Positions 12,684-26,305 of a stretch of DNA of 64,000 bases are shown here, piece after piece. The DNA is from Centropus unirufus (taxonomy: Eukaryota > Chordata > Aves > Cuculiformes > Centropidae): positions 390,497 to 454,496 of the forward strand of contig VYZI01000118.1 of assembly GCA_013397695.1 (NCBI GenBank), given 5' to 3'. The notes under the pieces are model-generated. The model had not been told where the DNA came from. It saw only the letters and a program-made list of their open reading frames with translations, and searched no databases. The first letter of the stretch is position 1, and each line of letters opens with the position of its first letter. A program made the translations under genes and the position numbers.

Positions 12684-13052
12684 AAACATAGAATCATAGA
12701 CTGGTTTGGGTTGGGAGGGCCCTTTGAGACCATCCAGTTCCAAGCCCCTACCATGGGCAGGGACACCTCCCACTGGATCAGGGGCTCCAAGCCCCATCCA
12801 ACCTGGCCTTGAACCCCTCCAGGGATGGGGCAGCCACCGCTGCTCTGGGCAACCTGGGCCAGGGCCTCCCCACCCTCATCCTGAAGAATTTCCTCCTAAT
12901 GTTTGATTTAAGTCTCCCTTTTTCCAATTTAAAACCCCTCAAGACCTCCTCCCCAGCTTTCCTTGAGCCCCTTTTCCCCCTGGAAGCTGCTCTAAGCTCT
13001 CCTCACAACCTTCTGGTCTCCAGGCTGAACAACTCCAACTCTCGCAGCCTGG
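12684..13052 (-). mobile_element. CR1 LINE fragment, 369 bp
   Basis: Antisense CR1 with a good 3' end ('aatcatagactggtttgggt', 'gggacacctcccactggatc', 'ccaacctggccttgaac', 'ggatggggcagcc'). It continues through 'gggcaacctgggccaggg', 'aagaatttcctcctaatg', 'ccagctttccttgagcccc' and 'ccaggctgaacaactccaac' to 'ctcgcagcctggg'. It retains more of the 3' region than most copies here. The 151-codon plus-strand frame at 12809-13264 runs antisense through it and is not a gene. Confidence 0.95.
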
Positions 13053-15161
13053 GAATGGGAAGCCTGGGCAGAGCCAGCCACATCTCACTGGCGTGTTGTA
13101 GTGCCACAAAAAAACCTGTTGTCTATTCGTGTGGTTGTGAAGGCCCCTTTGTGCTTTGTCAAGGAGCACTGAAGGCAACCTTCCCAAGCTCTTCCAAGGC
13201 CACATGTACGATAGAACCATGGTATGGCTCTTTACCAGAAAATATTTATCACATAAAGAGATAAAAATAAGAGAATCTGTGGCATTATGACAACAATTTG
13301 CGACGTTTCCATCCCCTTGAACACTTTTTTTCAGCTTTCTGCTGGAAAGTTACAATCTCTGCACTGCTGCAATTTGCGGTCTTGCTTCCCACATTAAAGA
13401 ACAGTTTTGGATGCTAAGGGAGAACTGAAAGAGTCTAACTTAAAAGCTGAAAAGGAATCTGAGGTTCTGAAAATGTATTTAGAAACCAGCCTTATCTAGT
13501 ACTGTGATTAACAGCCTGCTAGAAAACTACTGACCAGTGTCTGAAACATGTGATTTAAAAAAAAAAAAAGGAGAGAAGTTGAGGGAGAAACTGATTTTTT
13601 TAAGAAAAATCCATTTCTTTAAAAAAATTCCAGTTTGGAATAGAAAGTTGCAGTCTTTCCTCTTGCTAGGTGTAAAAAGGAAGGTCTATAAAGTTTTTCA
13701 TAATATGAGCTTGTGGTTATATGACCTTTCTATGTAAAAAGAAACCCTTTGAAATACTATTATACTTACTAATCAATAATTATAGAGAATATTGCCTTAC
13801 CACTCAAATAAAAAAACCCAAAAACTGCATTGCTAAACCTGTAAAAAAATTAACCGTGTTATTAATGGGTGTGCTGATTCACATCAGCTGGCCAGAGAAG
13901 TGAGTAGTCTTTAAAACTACTGTTCAAGCTATTATATCAATGTGAAATTACTTTAAAAAAATAAATCCCAGCTGTTATTAACTTAAATTACTTCCAACCA
14001 TATATTGAGTATGCAAGCAATATAGGTGAAAATTCATCTCCCCTAATATAAGCCATTTTAAAATTAGCCAGCAACTGTAAGCTGCTTGTCAAGTTTCCCT
14101 CCAAAACTGAGATACAGAGAGCCACTGAGCACAATTAATTCTCTCTGTATCTCATTTTAAACTCCCGTGCTGTCAAATTTTTTTATTTCTTACCATATGC
14201 CTGCAGCTCTTCCTGAGACAAAAGATATGACCCATAAGGCATGAAAATAAACATCACCTTCATTCTGCATAGATAAAAATGATTTTTAAAAACCACTTTA
14301 CTCTGATACTTGAAATTTAGCACGCTGTGGTTTTCCTTACAAAGCAACATTAATTCTTGGGTGGAATAATAAATCGCCTCCAAATAGCTTTTTGACAAAT
14401 ATTTCTGCTCATTTGATGTGGACTTGTTGGGTTAGTTGTGTATGGTTTAGCATGGTTCAGTTTTATATTCAATGTTATACTGTGAGCAGAAATTACTTGG
14501 TTGTTTTCTGCTAGCTGTTTTTCAAAATAAGCAAAGGAAAAAAAGATTTCACTGAAATGATTCCCCTGAAGTGTAGTTCTCCATTGAAACATGACCTTTT
14601 AAATCAAAAGTCTGCAAATATTTATGATCCAAAATGGCAAAAGAAAAAATAAACAAGCAAAACCCCTCAAAGAATACCTTGACACTTGCAATAGAATTTA
14701 AGAATTTGACTCAAATGGATCGAAACTGATTATTGCAGCTCATGGAACTCGGCCAAAATATTTACTCCTTGTTCTGTGAAAGCATAAATCCATTTCCAGT
14801 CCTGTTGCTGTGAAGCCTCATGGAAATTCGGAAAGTCTGGGTGAGGCACAAGACATCCAGTTTCCACCCTGTAGGAGACATCACCAACACCCAGGAGAAC
14901 TTTCGTTTTGTCACTGTTTGACGTAGCCTTTTTTAAAACTTGTTACACTCAAAAATCTTGTTATGGGCAAAAAGTCGATTCACTTTGTGTGTAAAGCCAC
15001 GGATTAATAGGGTAAAATACCAACCGTCTAATTAAAGACTTACTGATAGTCTAACTACTACAGAAAAGGAGAGGAAAATAAATATGCTATAGTAGAACTG
15101 AATAAATCTTAGTAACAAGAATACAGTTGAAATTATTGGAATTCTTATCCTGAAGTTCAGA
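13053..15161. other. Noncoding DNA with a perfect inverted repeat
   Basis: Unique AT-rich DNA. It contains an A-rich low-complexity patch near 13,556-13,630 and the 14-bp inverted repeat at 14,108-14,154 (listed separately). Short frames of 60-80 codons near 13,537-14,592 are Lys/Phe-rich consequences of composition. No gene, promoter or known repeat was recognised. Confidence 0.6.
14108..14154. repeat. Perfect 14-bp inverted repeat (hairpin)
   Basis: TGAGATACAGAGAG (14108-14121) is the exact reverse complement of CTCTCTGTATCTCA (14141-14154), separated by a 19-nt loop. Allowing one bulged base, an AAAA/TTTT pairing extends the stem by four more pairs. The stem is shorter than a typical pre-miRNA. 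It may be a relic of terminal inverted repeats or a local inverted duplication. Confidence 0.75.
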
Positions 15162-15222
15162 GTGGTTGCGACTGGATGATCTTTAAGGTCTCTTCCAACT
15201 GAAATGATTCTATGATTCTATG
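15162..15222 (+). mobile_element. CR1 LINE 3' terminus with octamer tail
   Basis: A sense CR1 end: 'ggttgcgactggatgatctt', 'taaggtctcttccaactg', then 'aaatgattctatgattctatg', a near-perfect tandem of the CR1 ATTCTATG octamer. Only the last 60 bp is recognisable. Confidence 0.92.
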
Positions 15223-15840
15223 TCAGCAGGGTGCATTACAGGAAGATTCTGATGTTATCAGCTTTTTCTATAGCAGTAATATGTTGATGATAGGTGTTTT
15301 TTCCCTCTTTGCTGTAAGGAGCAGAGTGTTTTTTTCCGCCTCATTCTAAGATTGACTCGGAGATAGGGTTTTCCCCATAAAATATTTTCGCACCTCCCTC
15401 CTTATTCATTGGTTATAATTCACATTACATGAACATGTAATTCACCTTACATCTGGATTTACCCTAGATACACAGAATTCAATTTTATAGACTTTTGTTG
15501 CCTTTTGTACCCTTTATTAGCCCTAAAATTGGTTTCATTCTCCCGAAGGTCCATTCCTTCAACAACAAAGAGCTGGGGGGGTTACTTACAGCCCCGACCC
15601 CATTCCAGGTCAGTCCCCGTGCTCTCCTGCTCTGCTCAGCCTCCTGGTGAAGACGCACCTTCTGATAATGTCAGACAAAAAAAATTAGTCAGGCAATAAA
15701 AAAGTAAGTCAGACAAGCCGAAGTAAGTCCAACAAGATCCTGAAAAGTCCCAAGGTCTGTGTCGTGAGCTTAGCATCAAGCTTGTGGCCTATAACAGGCA
15801 ATACTAACATGATATTAAATGACTACAGATTTTAGATTTG
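15223..15840. other. Noncoding DNA, no gene recognised
   Basis: Unique sequence between a plus-strand CR1 terminus and a minus-strand CR1. A 64-codon plus-strand frame (15505-15699) has no recognisable motif. Short 'gtaagtc'-like words recur near 15,700-15,730 ('aagtaagtcagac', 'aagtaagtccaac') without an obvious exon. Confidence 0.55.
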
Positions 15841-15980
15841 AATCACAGAATCGTTTGAGTTGGAAGGGACCTTAAAGCCCATCCAGTTCCAAGCCCACCC
15901 AGTTCCAAGCCCCTGCCATGGTCAGGGACACCTCTCACTGGATCAGGGGGCTCCAAGTCCTATCCAACCTGGCCTTGAAC
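15841..15980 (-). mobile_element. CR1 LINE fragment with internal duplication
   Basis: Antisense CR1 3' end: 'aatcacagaatcgtttgagt', 'tggaagggaccttaaagc', 'ccctgccatggtcaggg', 'cactggatcaggggg' and 'atccaacctggccttgaac'. A 16-bp unit (cccatccagttccaag) is tandemly duplicated with one change at 15878-15893 and 15894-15909, a local expansion not seen in the other copies here. The element stops after 'cttgaac'. Confidence 0.93.
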
Positions 15981-16354
15981 CATAATGAACTTTGAAAATA
16001 TAGGAACCTTAAAGCGTATTATTCATTTGGAATTTAAAAGTTTAGCAAATGCATTGAATGGACCACTCCTTTAAATAGCAGTAAGGAAATGCTCATAAAA
16101 AGTCATTGTTCACAATGAACAAATGAGGTAACTTCATCAATATTAATAGAACGCAGTCCTTAACAAGCAAGGTGGCTGAACAGCATGTTTGTGGGATGAT
16201 CCAGTTTTAGCTGGGGAACCAGAAAAATGCTTCTGTTAGTCACAGTCCTCTCTAAGCCACAGTTTTCAAGTATAGATTATATTTTCTCACATGTAACTTA
16301 GTTTCATAGTGTATTGTACATACCTGAATCAAGGGTTAAAGGACATCTCCTGCA

Positions 16355-16398
16355 GATCTTTATCTCATTCCCAAGAGATCTCTATCTCATTCCCAAGA
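16355..16398. repeat. 22-bp tandem duplication
   Basis: A 22-bp unit (starting GATCTTTATCTC and ending CCCAAGA) occupies 16355-16376 and repeats directly at 16377-16398 with a single T-to-C change. The high identity suggests a young replication-slippage duplication. Confidence 0.85.
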
Positions 16399-16559
16399 AT
16401 TCTCATCCTTAGTCAGGTTTCAATTGCCCAGATCTGCAACATGACTGTCAAAATGATTCAGGATCACATTTAATGTCTATTTCAAAATCTCTTTCGTTGA
16501 CAAGTGCTTTAATTTTATAAATCACGTCTAAATCCAGAAAACAGCATGATCTAAAATTC

Positions 16560-17480
16560 CTAACAAACATATTAATGAAAATTTAAATATGTATTTCTTA
16601 TGTGTTTTTTTGGTTAATTGTATAACAATATTATCTCATGTACACCTTAATAAAACTAATTATTGATTAGTGCACTTCCCACTGATATTTGATTAACACA
16701 TAATAACTGTCTCGTTCTATCTGGACAAAGTTTTAATTAAATAAAGTGTGGCTGGAAGTGCTACATTAAGGAAACAAATTCAACATCAGAGCTATTTAAA
16801 TACAAGTAACTGAGTAAGAGCAAGCACATTAATTACATTAAAAAGAATTAGCCATGAAACTACTTTGACAGTCGAAAGCAATTGATTTAATAAAGATAAT
16901 GATAATTTCTAGAGGATTACAATTTTAACAGTAGCAAGAGTAAATTTGTCTGTGCGGTGAAGTAAGAGAATTCTTGAAATAGTATTGTTACGCTTGTAGG
17001 ATTATATCCTTCGTTTATTCCAGGCAGCACCTCTCGTATTTAAAGCAGCATTATAGATTTCTAAATATGTCCTTATGACTGTTTATTTTCACACTGATCA
17101 GCCCCGAGCTATTTCAATAGGCTGACGCTGTAATTCTCACATGATATGACAAATAATCCAGAGCACTTTTATGTTGTCATTAGCTGTCACGTTTCTTGAG
17201 TTAAATATGAGCACTGTCACTTGAAAGTCAGAAAGCTGCTTCTAAATTTCTCAATTTCATTACCAATTGATTCAAATCCCTTCCATAAAAGAGCCTGGAT
17301 TGACATATGAATTGCAGTGGTTCCACAGTTTAGTGATTAATTAAGCAAGCTATCACACTCACATTCAGCTATTTATTAATCTTAAAAGTCTTGCTTCATT
17401 ATACGAGGCTTACTAATTATTACACGTAATTACTGTATTTATCTTCTCCGAGTTTGGAAAAAAGTTAATTGGTGGGGGAA
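16560..17480. promoter_or_regulatory. Candidate conserved element, homeodomain-motif cluster
   Basis: TAAT/ATTA core words are dense and often paired: ACTAATTATTGATTAGTG (16656-16673), CATTAATTACATTA (16827-16840), TAGTGATTAATTAAGC (17331-17346), TAATTATTACACGTAATTA (17413-17431). MEIS/TALE-like words also occur, e.g. TGTCATTAGCTGTCACG (17175-17191) and TTGACAGTC near 16,866. The texture resembles developmental enhancers in vertebrate gene deserts. Motifs are visible; conservation and function are inferred. Confidence 0.3.
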
Positions 17481-20400
17481 AAAACCTAACAAACTGTTTT
17501 TGATCAGCAAAGCCCTAAGATCAGTAACAATAACATATGGACAGCCCCGAAGTGGTGTCAGAAATCTTCGACAAAATGGACTGTGAAAGGAAATCTCAAT
17601 ATAAAATAACAGTAGCTATTTCTTAAAAAAATGGGAAGTGATGTCAGCATGGGATGTTCAATGTGTTCAATGATGCAATGTATACGCTAAATTTTGTGCT
17701 TTGTGCTTGGCTGTATATCCTTCATGATATGAAATATAATTTGAATGCGACCAAACATACATAAATACCCTCCTTTTCTCCTTGCCGGTAGAGAAAAATG
17801 GAGGGGGTGGCAGATATTGATTTATGCTCAAGCACTCAAAAGGCATCACCAGCAGATAATACACACCAAAGCAGCTTGGTGATTTGATAGAGGCTCATTG
17901 ACTTGAAACTTACAGAAGTTGCCTTCTAAGTCTTTGATTAATACAGCCTTTGTGGTTTTGGAACAAGGAATCAATAAATGCACCTTCTGCACCTGAATTC
18001 TTTCTACTTCCTTTATATTAAACGAATGACAGATTCGCATGGTTCCACCAGTAATTTAGGCACAAAAGAATGAAGTAAATAACTCCCACAGGTTTGTGTG
18101 GAAGACATCATAGCTGATTTCTTGGAAAAGGCAACATTGGAGGCTCTCTTCCAGGCTAGATCCAATGACTAAGTTGCAACAGAGGTGGTTGTTCTGACAA
18201 GTTGGAGCAATTTCCTGTGCATCGATTTGTGATGAGAAGAAAAGAAAATCCCAAAAGGTTTTTTTACATGAAGAATCATCTTTCCTATGTACTTTAGTAA
18301 TTGGGAAATATTGTTAGAAAACATGTCGATAGAAGACAAGTTCTTTGCTAGTGGCCATGAGCTATGATTGAATGATGCTATAGCGATGGCACTTCGAGAA
18401 AATGGGGCTTTATCAGAAAATTAAGAATTATTTCAGTTTTATCCTTCACTCTTCATCTTCTATGTCACGAGGTTGCCCAGGCTTAGAACCTGTTGCATCT
18501 TCAGACACCTGACTGGCTGAGATGTTGAAATCAGTGCCTCGTTGCGGTAACACCAACCGTTTCTCTCCATTCAAGCCCATACACAACCATCCAGCCATCA
18601 GCTAAAAGTTTGCTTTATTGACACATGTGGCTTATTGACTTCCCTGTTTGACCCAATGAATAATGAAATGCCTTTCGCAATATTTGAGAAAGCACTGAGT
18701 AATATTTCCCGCACCATCCAATCAATTTTCATTGGATCACAGAGTCATTAATATTTCTGCCTTGATTCCAAATTCTCTTGGCAAGGTATTGTCACAAAAT
18801 TCCTTAGCACTTCATTGTGTGCTACGGTGTCCTGGACACTCTTTGGGGCATCTCCTTGGAGAGGAAGATGTGCAAAAATCACAGGTTTCGAAAGATTTAT
18901 TTGTCAGATGACAAGCTAGGAAGGTTTTCTGGTAGCATCATCTGGAAGCAAAAGTACAAACATTTAAGGTTTTTTCCATTGATTAACTATTTCAAATGCT
19001 GTACTAAGGTCAGAAACGGTAATGATTATGCTTTCATTTCTATGGAAAGGAATAAATCCTTCACAATCATAGGCTGTCCCAAAATCTTTTGGCAAGAGCT
19101 ATTCTTGAAAGGCAGGATAGAGTCTATATTCTTGGATTTGCATTTGTAGTTATTTCTCGGTGGCATCTGAGGTAATTCTAAATGTGGGAAATGTTCTCTT
19201 TATGCTAACAAAATTCTTTGGATTAGGGTCTGTTCTTTACTTGAGCCAGACTTCAGATTACAAAATGTCTGTCCTAGAAAACATTTGTTAGGTTTATATT
19301 CTGAGCTTTTAGTTTTCTTGGAACTTCCTTGCCCTTTGCTGTGACAATGACAATTCTCGAGAGCAATTGTTTAGTCTTACATAACAAACACATTTTGCAG
19401 TGAGTCAGATCTGGAATTTGTCACGGTCTGAGGCTGTAAGGAAGCACTTCCTTCACTGCTTGACTTTTGCAGGTGCTTGGTTCCATTAGATACAATAAAT
19501 TATTTGATTGGGACCAAAAAATGCTTCCTTCATTGTCTGCATTCAGCCCAATATAGAGGCAGCTGGTTGTTATGAGGGCCAGGAAGCTGAATCGTGGAGC
19601 TCTTCCTTCCTCAATTCAAAAGAACCTACCATTCTCTTATGCCACACACAGTTCCTTGCTTAGCGAAAACAGCCTTTAGGTCGACAATATTAAATAACCA
19701 GGCTATAAATATTAGATATTATACTATAATTAGTAGTATTCCTTATTTTAGGATGCTCTAAGTGTTAATCTTATGCATTTACCTGGGAGATACATATGTA
19801 TTTATTTCATGTATTCACACATTGTGTTTCTGTACATTGAGATCAGGGAGGAAAAGACAAGAATACATAAGAACATGTAATATGTTGAAGTAGATTAGAT
19901 GGAGTATTAAAAATTACAGACTCCAGGAGAGATTCGCTGTAAATATGCTGGTAGGCAGTATGTTGCCTGCTGTATCCATGCTGCATTGCCTGCACTTCAC
20001 TTTAAAAGACTGAGTGAACGTGGGTTTATTGTATCACTTCAAATTGGAACATTTTTCAAAGTGATAGCTCAGCATAACTGAAGAATACCTATATGGCATC
20101 AGAATGGTGATTTAGCCAAGAGGGATTCTGCCTGAAGCCAAAATAGTCCTTAATGACATTGAAATTAGCAGTGTAATCAGCTTTTTTTTTCAAGACGTAC
20201 TCCTGAAAAAGACCCTTAAGGCTAAAAGAATATTTACACTTAAATTTTTTTGCTAGCCTGTCTACTAAAATTTGTCTTGGTCCTGTTCAGGAGCTGAAGT
20301 AGATGTTTTTACATTCGGAAGAAGCTTTTCCTGAATGCCAATTTTGTGAGACTTCAAAAGTAAAGGTATTTTTGAAGCCTTTCCTATCTGCCTAGCACTA

Positions 20401-23400
20401 ACTTGGTGTTAACTCAAGCTATTTGCTTTTTATTTCGATAAAAATGCAAGATCTGATGAACATTCATCAGTCTTAGTGATGCAGTCCTTTCAGAATTGCT
20501 ATTCAAGTGCTAAGAATTCAGCATCATCTTAAAAGACTCCTCCCTAATTAAATCACATTATCAGACCATGCCAAAAGTGAAAACCTTAGTGTGATTTTTT
20601 TTTTTTTTTAACTAGAGTGTTGACCCTTTGTCCTTTTGAAAAAAACTCGGTTCTTTTCCAGGATGCTGCTTTATTTAGTTGTTGGGGGGGGAAGGTTCTA
20701 CAAGCAGTAGATACAGCTGTTAGGGATTTATGTAAATCAGTTGTGGATAAAGATCAATTATTAATATCAGATCTCAAAATCAATAATAACTATTCTATGT
20801 CCTTAAAGATTACCTCAGACTTTCCTTGACAGGCGTAAATGCTCATCCTCATTAGAATGTGAAATTCAGAGAGGCAAGGAAAGGGGATCCCTTTCCCATT
20901 TAAATAAGCCAGAAGAGTTGTACAATGGGCTGGTCCCAATCTTCTTTGAGGTGGCCTGGTTCTGCTCTAGTAAATTTAAAGGACTTCATCATAATCTAAA
21001 CCTAGTTTAGCAAACTAATGAATAAATTCTCTTGCTTTACTCACTGAGTATCTTCTCAGGGGGCTGGTTCCTATGTTTGAACGGACTACTTGGTTTTGGA
21101 ACCACCAGATTTCTGCTGCAACATTCAAGCCAGGAGTTGTGTAACTACTGCTGTGTGGAAAGACAAGGTCACAGCAGCTGAGCACTAATCTTCTAGAGCT
21201 CCATACTTGATGAATTATCTCCAAGAGCTAACAACTGAAACTTCAGGACGGGTCCAATGAGAAGAGGCAAAGGCCGGGAAAACAGTAAGATGAAGTCATC
21301 CATTAAGCTTCCTTATTCTGTTGTGGTATTTCAGCCCTTCGTACAATCTTGCTGTGACTACAGCTTAAAATGATATTAAAAAAGCACCGGTGAAGCATTT
21401 GATATTATTAGGTACAAAATGTGAACTTTAAGGCGAGGCTGACAAAAAGATAACTTGACACCACACACAAAGTGAGACAAGCTGCAAGGAGACCAGCTGC
21501 TGCCTTGCATCTGAATGAGCCTGGGAGATGAGACAGATTATTCTTCCTGCAATCAAGTTGTGAACTCGTCTTGACTGAGTGTGAATTGCAAATCTTTATC
21601 TTTTTTTTTTTTCTCCCAAATGTACGAAAAGTTTGTGTGGGGTTTTTTTGAGGCATGAGTCAGCTCTTGTATTGATTGTGTGTTTCACTTGCCATGTCTC
21701 AGTTGTCATGAAGTCCTGCTCTACCATAGGGCGGTCTTAGGAGCCTGTTGTTATGCCATGTGTTCGTGGTGGTGTTTCAGCTCCCCTGATGCCCTTTTAA
21801 GTGTCATCAGCTCTCTGATGGGCCAGATTTTGTGCCACTATAAAGCTGGTGAGAATGGGAAATAGGCCACTAGATGCTGTTTGTGATGAGATATATTGGA
21901 CCATCACACTGCTAGAGGCTACGTTTAAACACTTAAAATCTGATCAGTTTTCATTTTGCTGTTTGCACTCAAGTATCCTGTAGCTATCCAAGCTCAATAA
22001 TTGTGGATCCTGCCGGTATTTGGTAAATGTATGTTCCATCATGCTTCTCAAAAACCCTCAAAAACTTCTCAAAATTCCCCGTTTATGGATCTTCTCAATT
22101 TCACTCTATTGTACGAGGCAAAAACATACAGTATGTCATACAAGGATATCCTTTTGTACAGCACAGAGAAGCCTTAGCTCCTCCAGATAATCTGTTTAGG
22201 CTTTTAGTATTTCTATATTAATTGCATTTCATTTAGTAATGACAGAAAATTAGAATTTCCCAAAGATCTTTCTGTTGAAGGCAACTGGGAAATTATAAAT
22301 CTGCTCACAGTTAGGTGGAGCTTCTGGAGGATAAGAATACAAGTAATTATTCCTCTTTTTTTGTTGAAAACGTAACTTTTCTGGCACACTTAAAGCATTT
22401 TTTGAGCTAAGGGGAGTTGGACAGTGAGTTGGGTTTTTGTTTGCTTGGTTGTTGTTTTTTTAAGGATAGCATATAAATAAATTATTGTTTGTGGCTCAAC
22501 CGGCCCCACCATAATTAACAATGCAGTGGGAAATCAGTTTAGGCAGCCACAGGGAACAGACCTAGGGCTCCTTGTGTCTTTTCATAGCACACGGTATTAT
22601 TGCACAGCAATAAAAAGATATTGCTTTACAGAGCTTGATTTTGGCCTCTTTGTTCAAAATGATGCACTTTCACAGTCCCCAAGATATTTTATTCCTTTAG
22701 TACAATTGATATTTTCCATTAGCTGCATCTTTCCCTTATGTAAATGAACAGTATCAGCTGTATTTAATGGCAAAGCTTAAGCAGAACAGATTCTGGTCTC
22801 TAGTTCAGCTCATGCATTTATGACACTGCCCCTCGAGCTGCTTTTCACATCTGCTTCGGGTGAACGCACTGTTGCTTTCCTTTCAGCAGGACATACCACG
22901 AATTCTTCAGTCTTTTCCTTCCTTTAGGTATTTCAACCTGAGCTATGACCATGCCAACAGGTGTCTTGAAAAGTAAAGGAGTGCCCTCCTGAAAGAGCAG
23001 TTGTGCTGCGGAGCTTACCACAGCTGGGGCAGCTTGGTGGGACATAGCTCAGGGCCCTGGGTTCTAGGGGTGGGTGACAATTTATTTGGAGTTCAGCAGA
23101 ACATCCACACATCTGAAGGGAGGTACACGTGTTTCCTCACCTTAAGGTAACTCTTTTATACACGCCACCTTTGCTTTTTCAAAGCAGAGAGTCTGAAAGT
23201 GCTCAAAGTAGAATAATCCCTCAGGTTGCCAAGGGTCTTCTGTAACGCCTCTTGAAATCAAGCGTTGGCATAATTCTTCTGGCGGAATTCCTGACTCGAC
23301 ATCCCTCTCTCATGTCAGAGTGAACAACTAAGAAGCTCGTAAAACACAAGATCAAGTTTGGATTGCTGTGAGCCATATCTGTGTTTCTAACTTTGCTTAC

Positions 23401-26305
23401 TTAAATACATTTGACAATTTTCAACGTTTTCTTATTCCATCGCTTTGCAAGAATCCTTCCAAGGTTATTAAAATAATATTCTGCATCTGGTGAGGATTGT
23501 GGGAGGGTTTTATTCCTTTAATAATATGTCTAAATAATACTATTTGATTTATTAATTGAAGTGTCTCATTACTACTTTGATCTGCTTTTTGCAATTTCTC
23601 CATTTGGTTTTGTGTTGTGAGTTTTGCTATTGAATTGCTCTTTCTGTATAAGGCAGGGGAGCTTTGAGCAAAGGGGTATGGTGTTCTCTCTTCCAAATTA
23701 TCTTCTTAAGAGTCCTTTCAGTGCCCTTTAATATTCTGAATTTCTTAAGAGCAAACTTGCTCAGATTAACTCCTTGTAGTTTCTCAAATGCATTTTTACA
23801 GTGCTCAGAACTTTTTTTGTGGTGAGAGAACATTTGGTGTCTTTTAGCTTTTTCTACTCTTCATGATCTAGAGAATGCACTTTTTCATACGCATTTTTTT
23901 GATGGGTCTTTTACATCTTGTTGTGGGACAAAGCAGCCAGGGAAGGAAAAGAGCCTTTGCTGATACTGCACCTCACAGTTCATCATGGAAAATGTTATTT
24001 ATTGATTGTGCTGACAGTAGCAGTAAATAGAGGTAAGTCTGTTTTACATCACTGATGAGAATATGTATCTCGTAACTCTTGGTGCACCCTGGCTTCTAAT
24101 AACTTCTCCTTATCCCCTTCCTCCTCTTAAACCAAACATGTTTTTCTATTTCATTATATGAGCATGAATTAATACAGAGAGGATATATGAGAAGTCATTT
24201 ATTGCATTTATTTTTTCAACGTGCAAGTCCTCTGTAACTGCTTAGTAAAAACTAACAGCTACAAATTCCATTTCATCTGTGAACCCGTTATAGATTGCTT
24301 TCTTCACTCAATTGACTGTAACAGTTAAGACAATTACCATCTGTGATCTAAATATATGTTTATATTGGAGCACAAAAAGTATTTCATAATTAATGCCTTC
24401 TTATAAATCCAGCTCTCACTTAGATGACAATGAGTTCACTTTATGACAACTGGAGTGTGTGGCAGTTCTTGCTTATGTTTGATCATTATGTTCAAGTTGT
24501 AGACTCATTTAAAATGTCACTGAATAAGGCACACAGGCTTGCATTAACCTTGCATTTTCCTAGGTAGATCATGTGCCCATAGTAGATGTAAAATCATACA
24601 CTAAAATATTAATGGCAAGTTTGTGGAGAGGACTGTGAAGTACGGTACTTTAATCAAGAGGGAAAAAAAGCACTCAAACATTTACTCTGCCGTAGCTGGA
24701 GTAACAGTTCATGAATGTGATTTCTCCAAGGCGTGGAAAACCCATTGTAATTTATTTAAACAGGCGAGCACACTTGTTGGAGTTTTTTGATACTTAAAGA
24801 CCAACAAATGGTCTCTAGCCTCAGCCTTGTTTCATCTTTACTTTCAATCACTTTACAAACACATCTTCAAGGCTAGGTCAACTTTATGGAACTATAATTT
24901 GAATTTGTAGATGTCTGCCATGTTAATATACTGATAAAATCAAGTAGAGCTGGTGTGACAGGACATTTCATGGCCCCATTTTCTGATACCTTTTTGTACA
25001 AAACCAAAGAGATTGGGAAACTCCACATTCCTCACAGTGGTTGGAAGACTCTCTAGTTGGCAATGCGTGGATCAAACTGTGTTGTGATGCTCCAGCAATG
25101 ACTCTGAAGATCTCCATGACCAAAAGCGATGGAGGAAGAAAGAGGCTGCACTGATGAGATCACCATGCTGATGCCTAACTGAGGGCTCTTTTTTAAGCAC
25201 AAGCACCTAATAATAAATGTGAGTCCTTCAAGATCCTAGGATGTACTGGACCTTGATATTCCACTTTCATTACTTCTGGAAGTTTGTTTCTGCTGTAATG
25301 AATCCGTTCTTTACCATTCTTCCCTAAAGATTTGCCACTTCTTTATTACACCTCCTGTAATTGCTCACATTTAGAAAGACACCGCAAATTTGGTTCAACA
25401 TTTTGTGTTCTGTGGTGAGAAAACCCACTACACCTTCCCCTCTAATGAGTGCCAGAATTATCAAAAAGCTATGCCTCATGAATAATGTATATAGACCAAT
25501 TAAATGAAACTCCTGTACTAGTTCTTATGGGAAGTATCTGGTGGAAATGACAATCTTCTAGGCAATGGCATTATGTTTTGACACCTGAAGTTAACCCCAT
25601 GTAGTTACTTGTAACATTTTGCATCCTATGGATTTATACCTTCTGTTTCCAAGCAAAGATAATAATTCTAATTCTAAACCATAAGCGTCTGAATTTATTT
25701 CTTTTCATTCTTTGAGGCTGTAAATTAACTTGCACTGCCAGATTGCAGTGAAGCGCAGTGGGCCTCACTAATATTGGATCTACTTAGGAGGCAGAAGTAG
25801 AGTCCAAGTGTAAGTATCTGTCTGTGAAAAGACATCTTGATTTGAAATCTCCATTTCAATAAAAGTAATGATAGATAGATGATAGATGGGGTAAGCTGTT
25901 CCTCCCTGAACATGGCTCAATCATTGACTGAGAAATGTTAAAGGTACATAAAGCTGCGTCAGCTGGAAGAGTAAAGTGAGCACAAGTGCTGAGACATTCA
26001 GTTCACTGCAGCCTTGCCAGCTCTGCTCCAAAAACTCCATAGAAAAAAAATCCCTGCCGTCATGGGGCTTCCAGTCCGGAGCAGGTAAGTCTGTTCAGCA
26101 CAGCCTTACTTAACTGTTCAGATCCCCAAGCTGCTAGGGACCTACAACTATGCTCTTCACGAGCTTAAAATTGATAATCCACAAAATCAATTTGTTCTCT
26201 CAAGAAGACATCTTGAGATGAAAAGCTGAAATTCAGCTTGCTTATAGTTATTAAACCCACATATGGTGCTTTTAAGAGCAGCCAATGGACAGAACAGGCC
26301 AGGGT

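Noticed and set aside
12809..13264. 151-codon plus-strand open frame
   Set aside because: Mostly antisense to the CR1 at 12684-13052, then runs into unrelated sequence.
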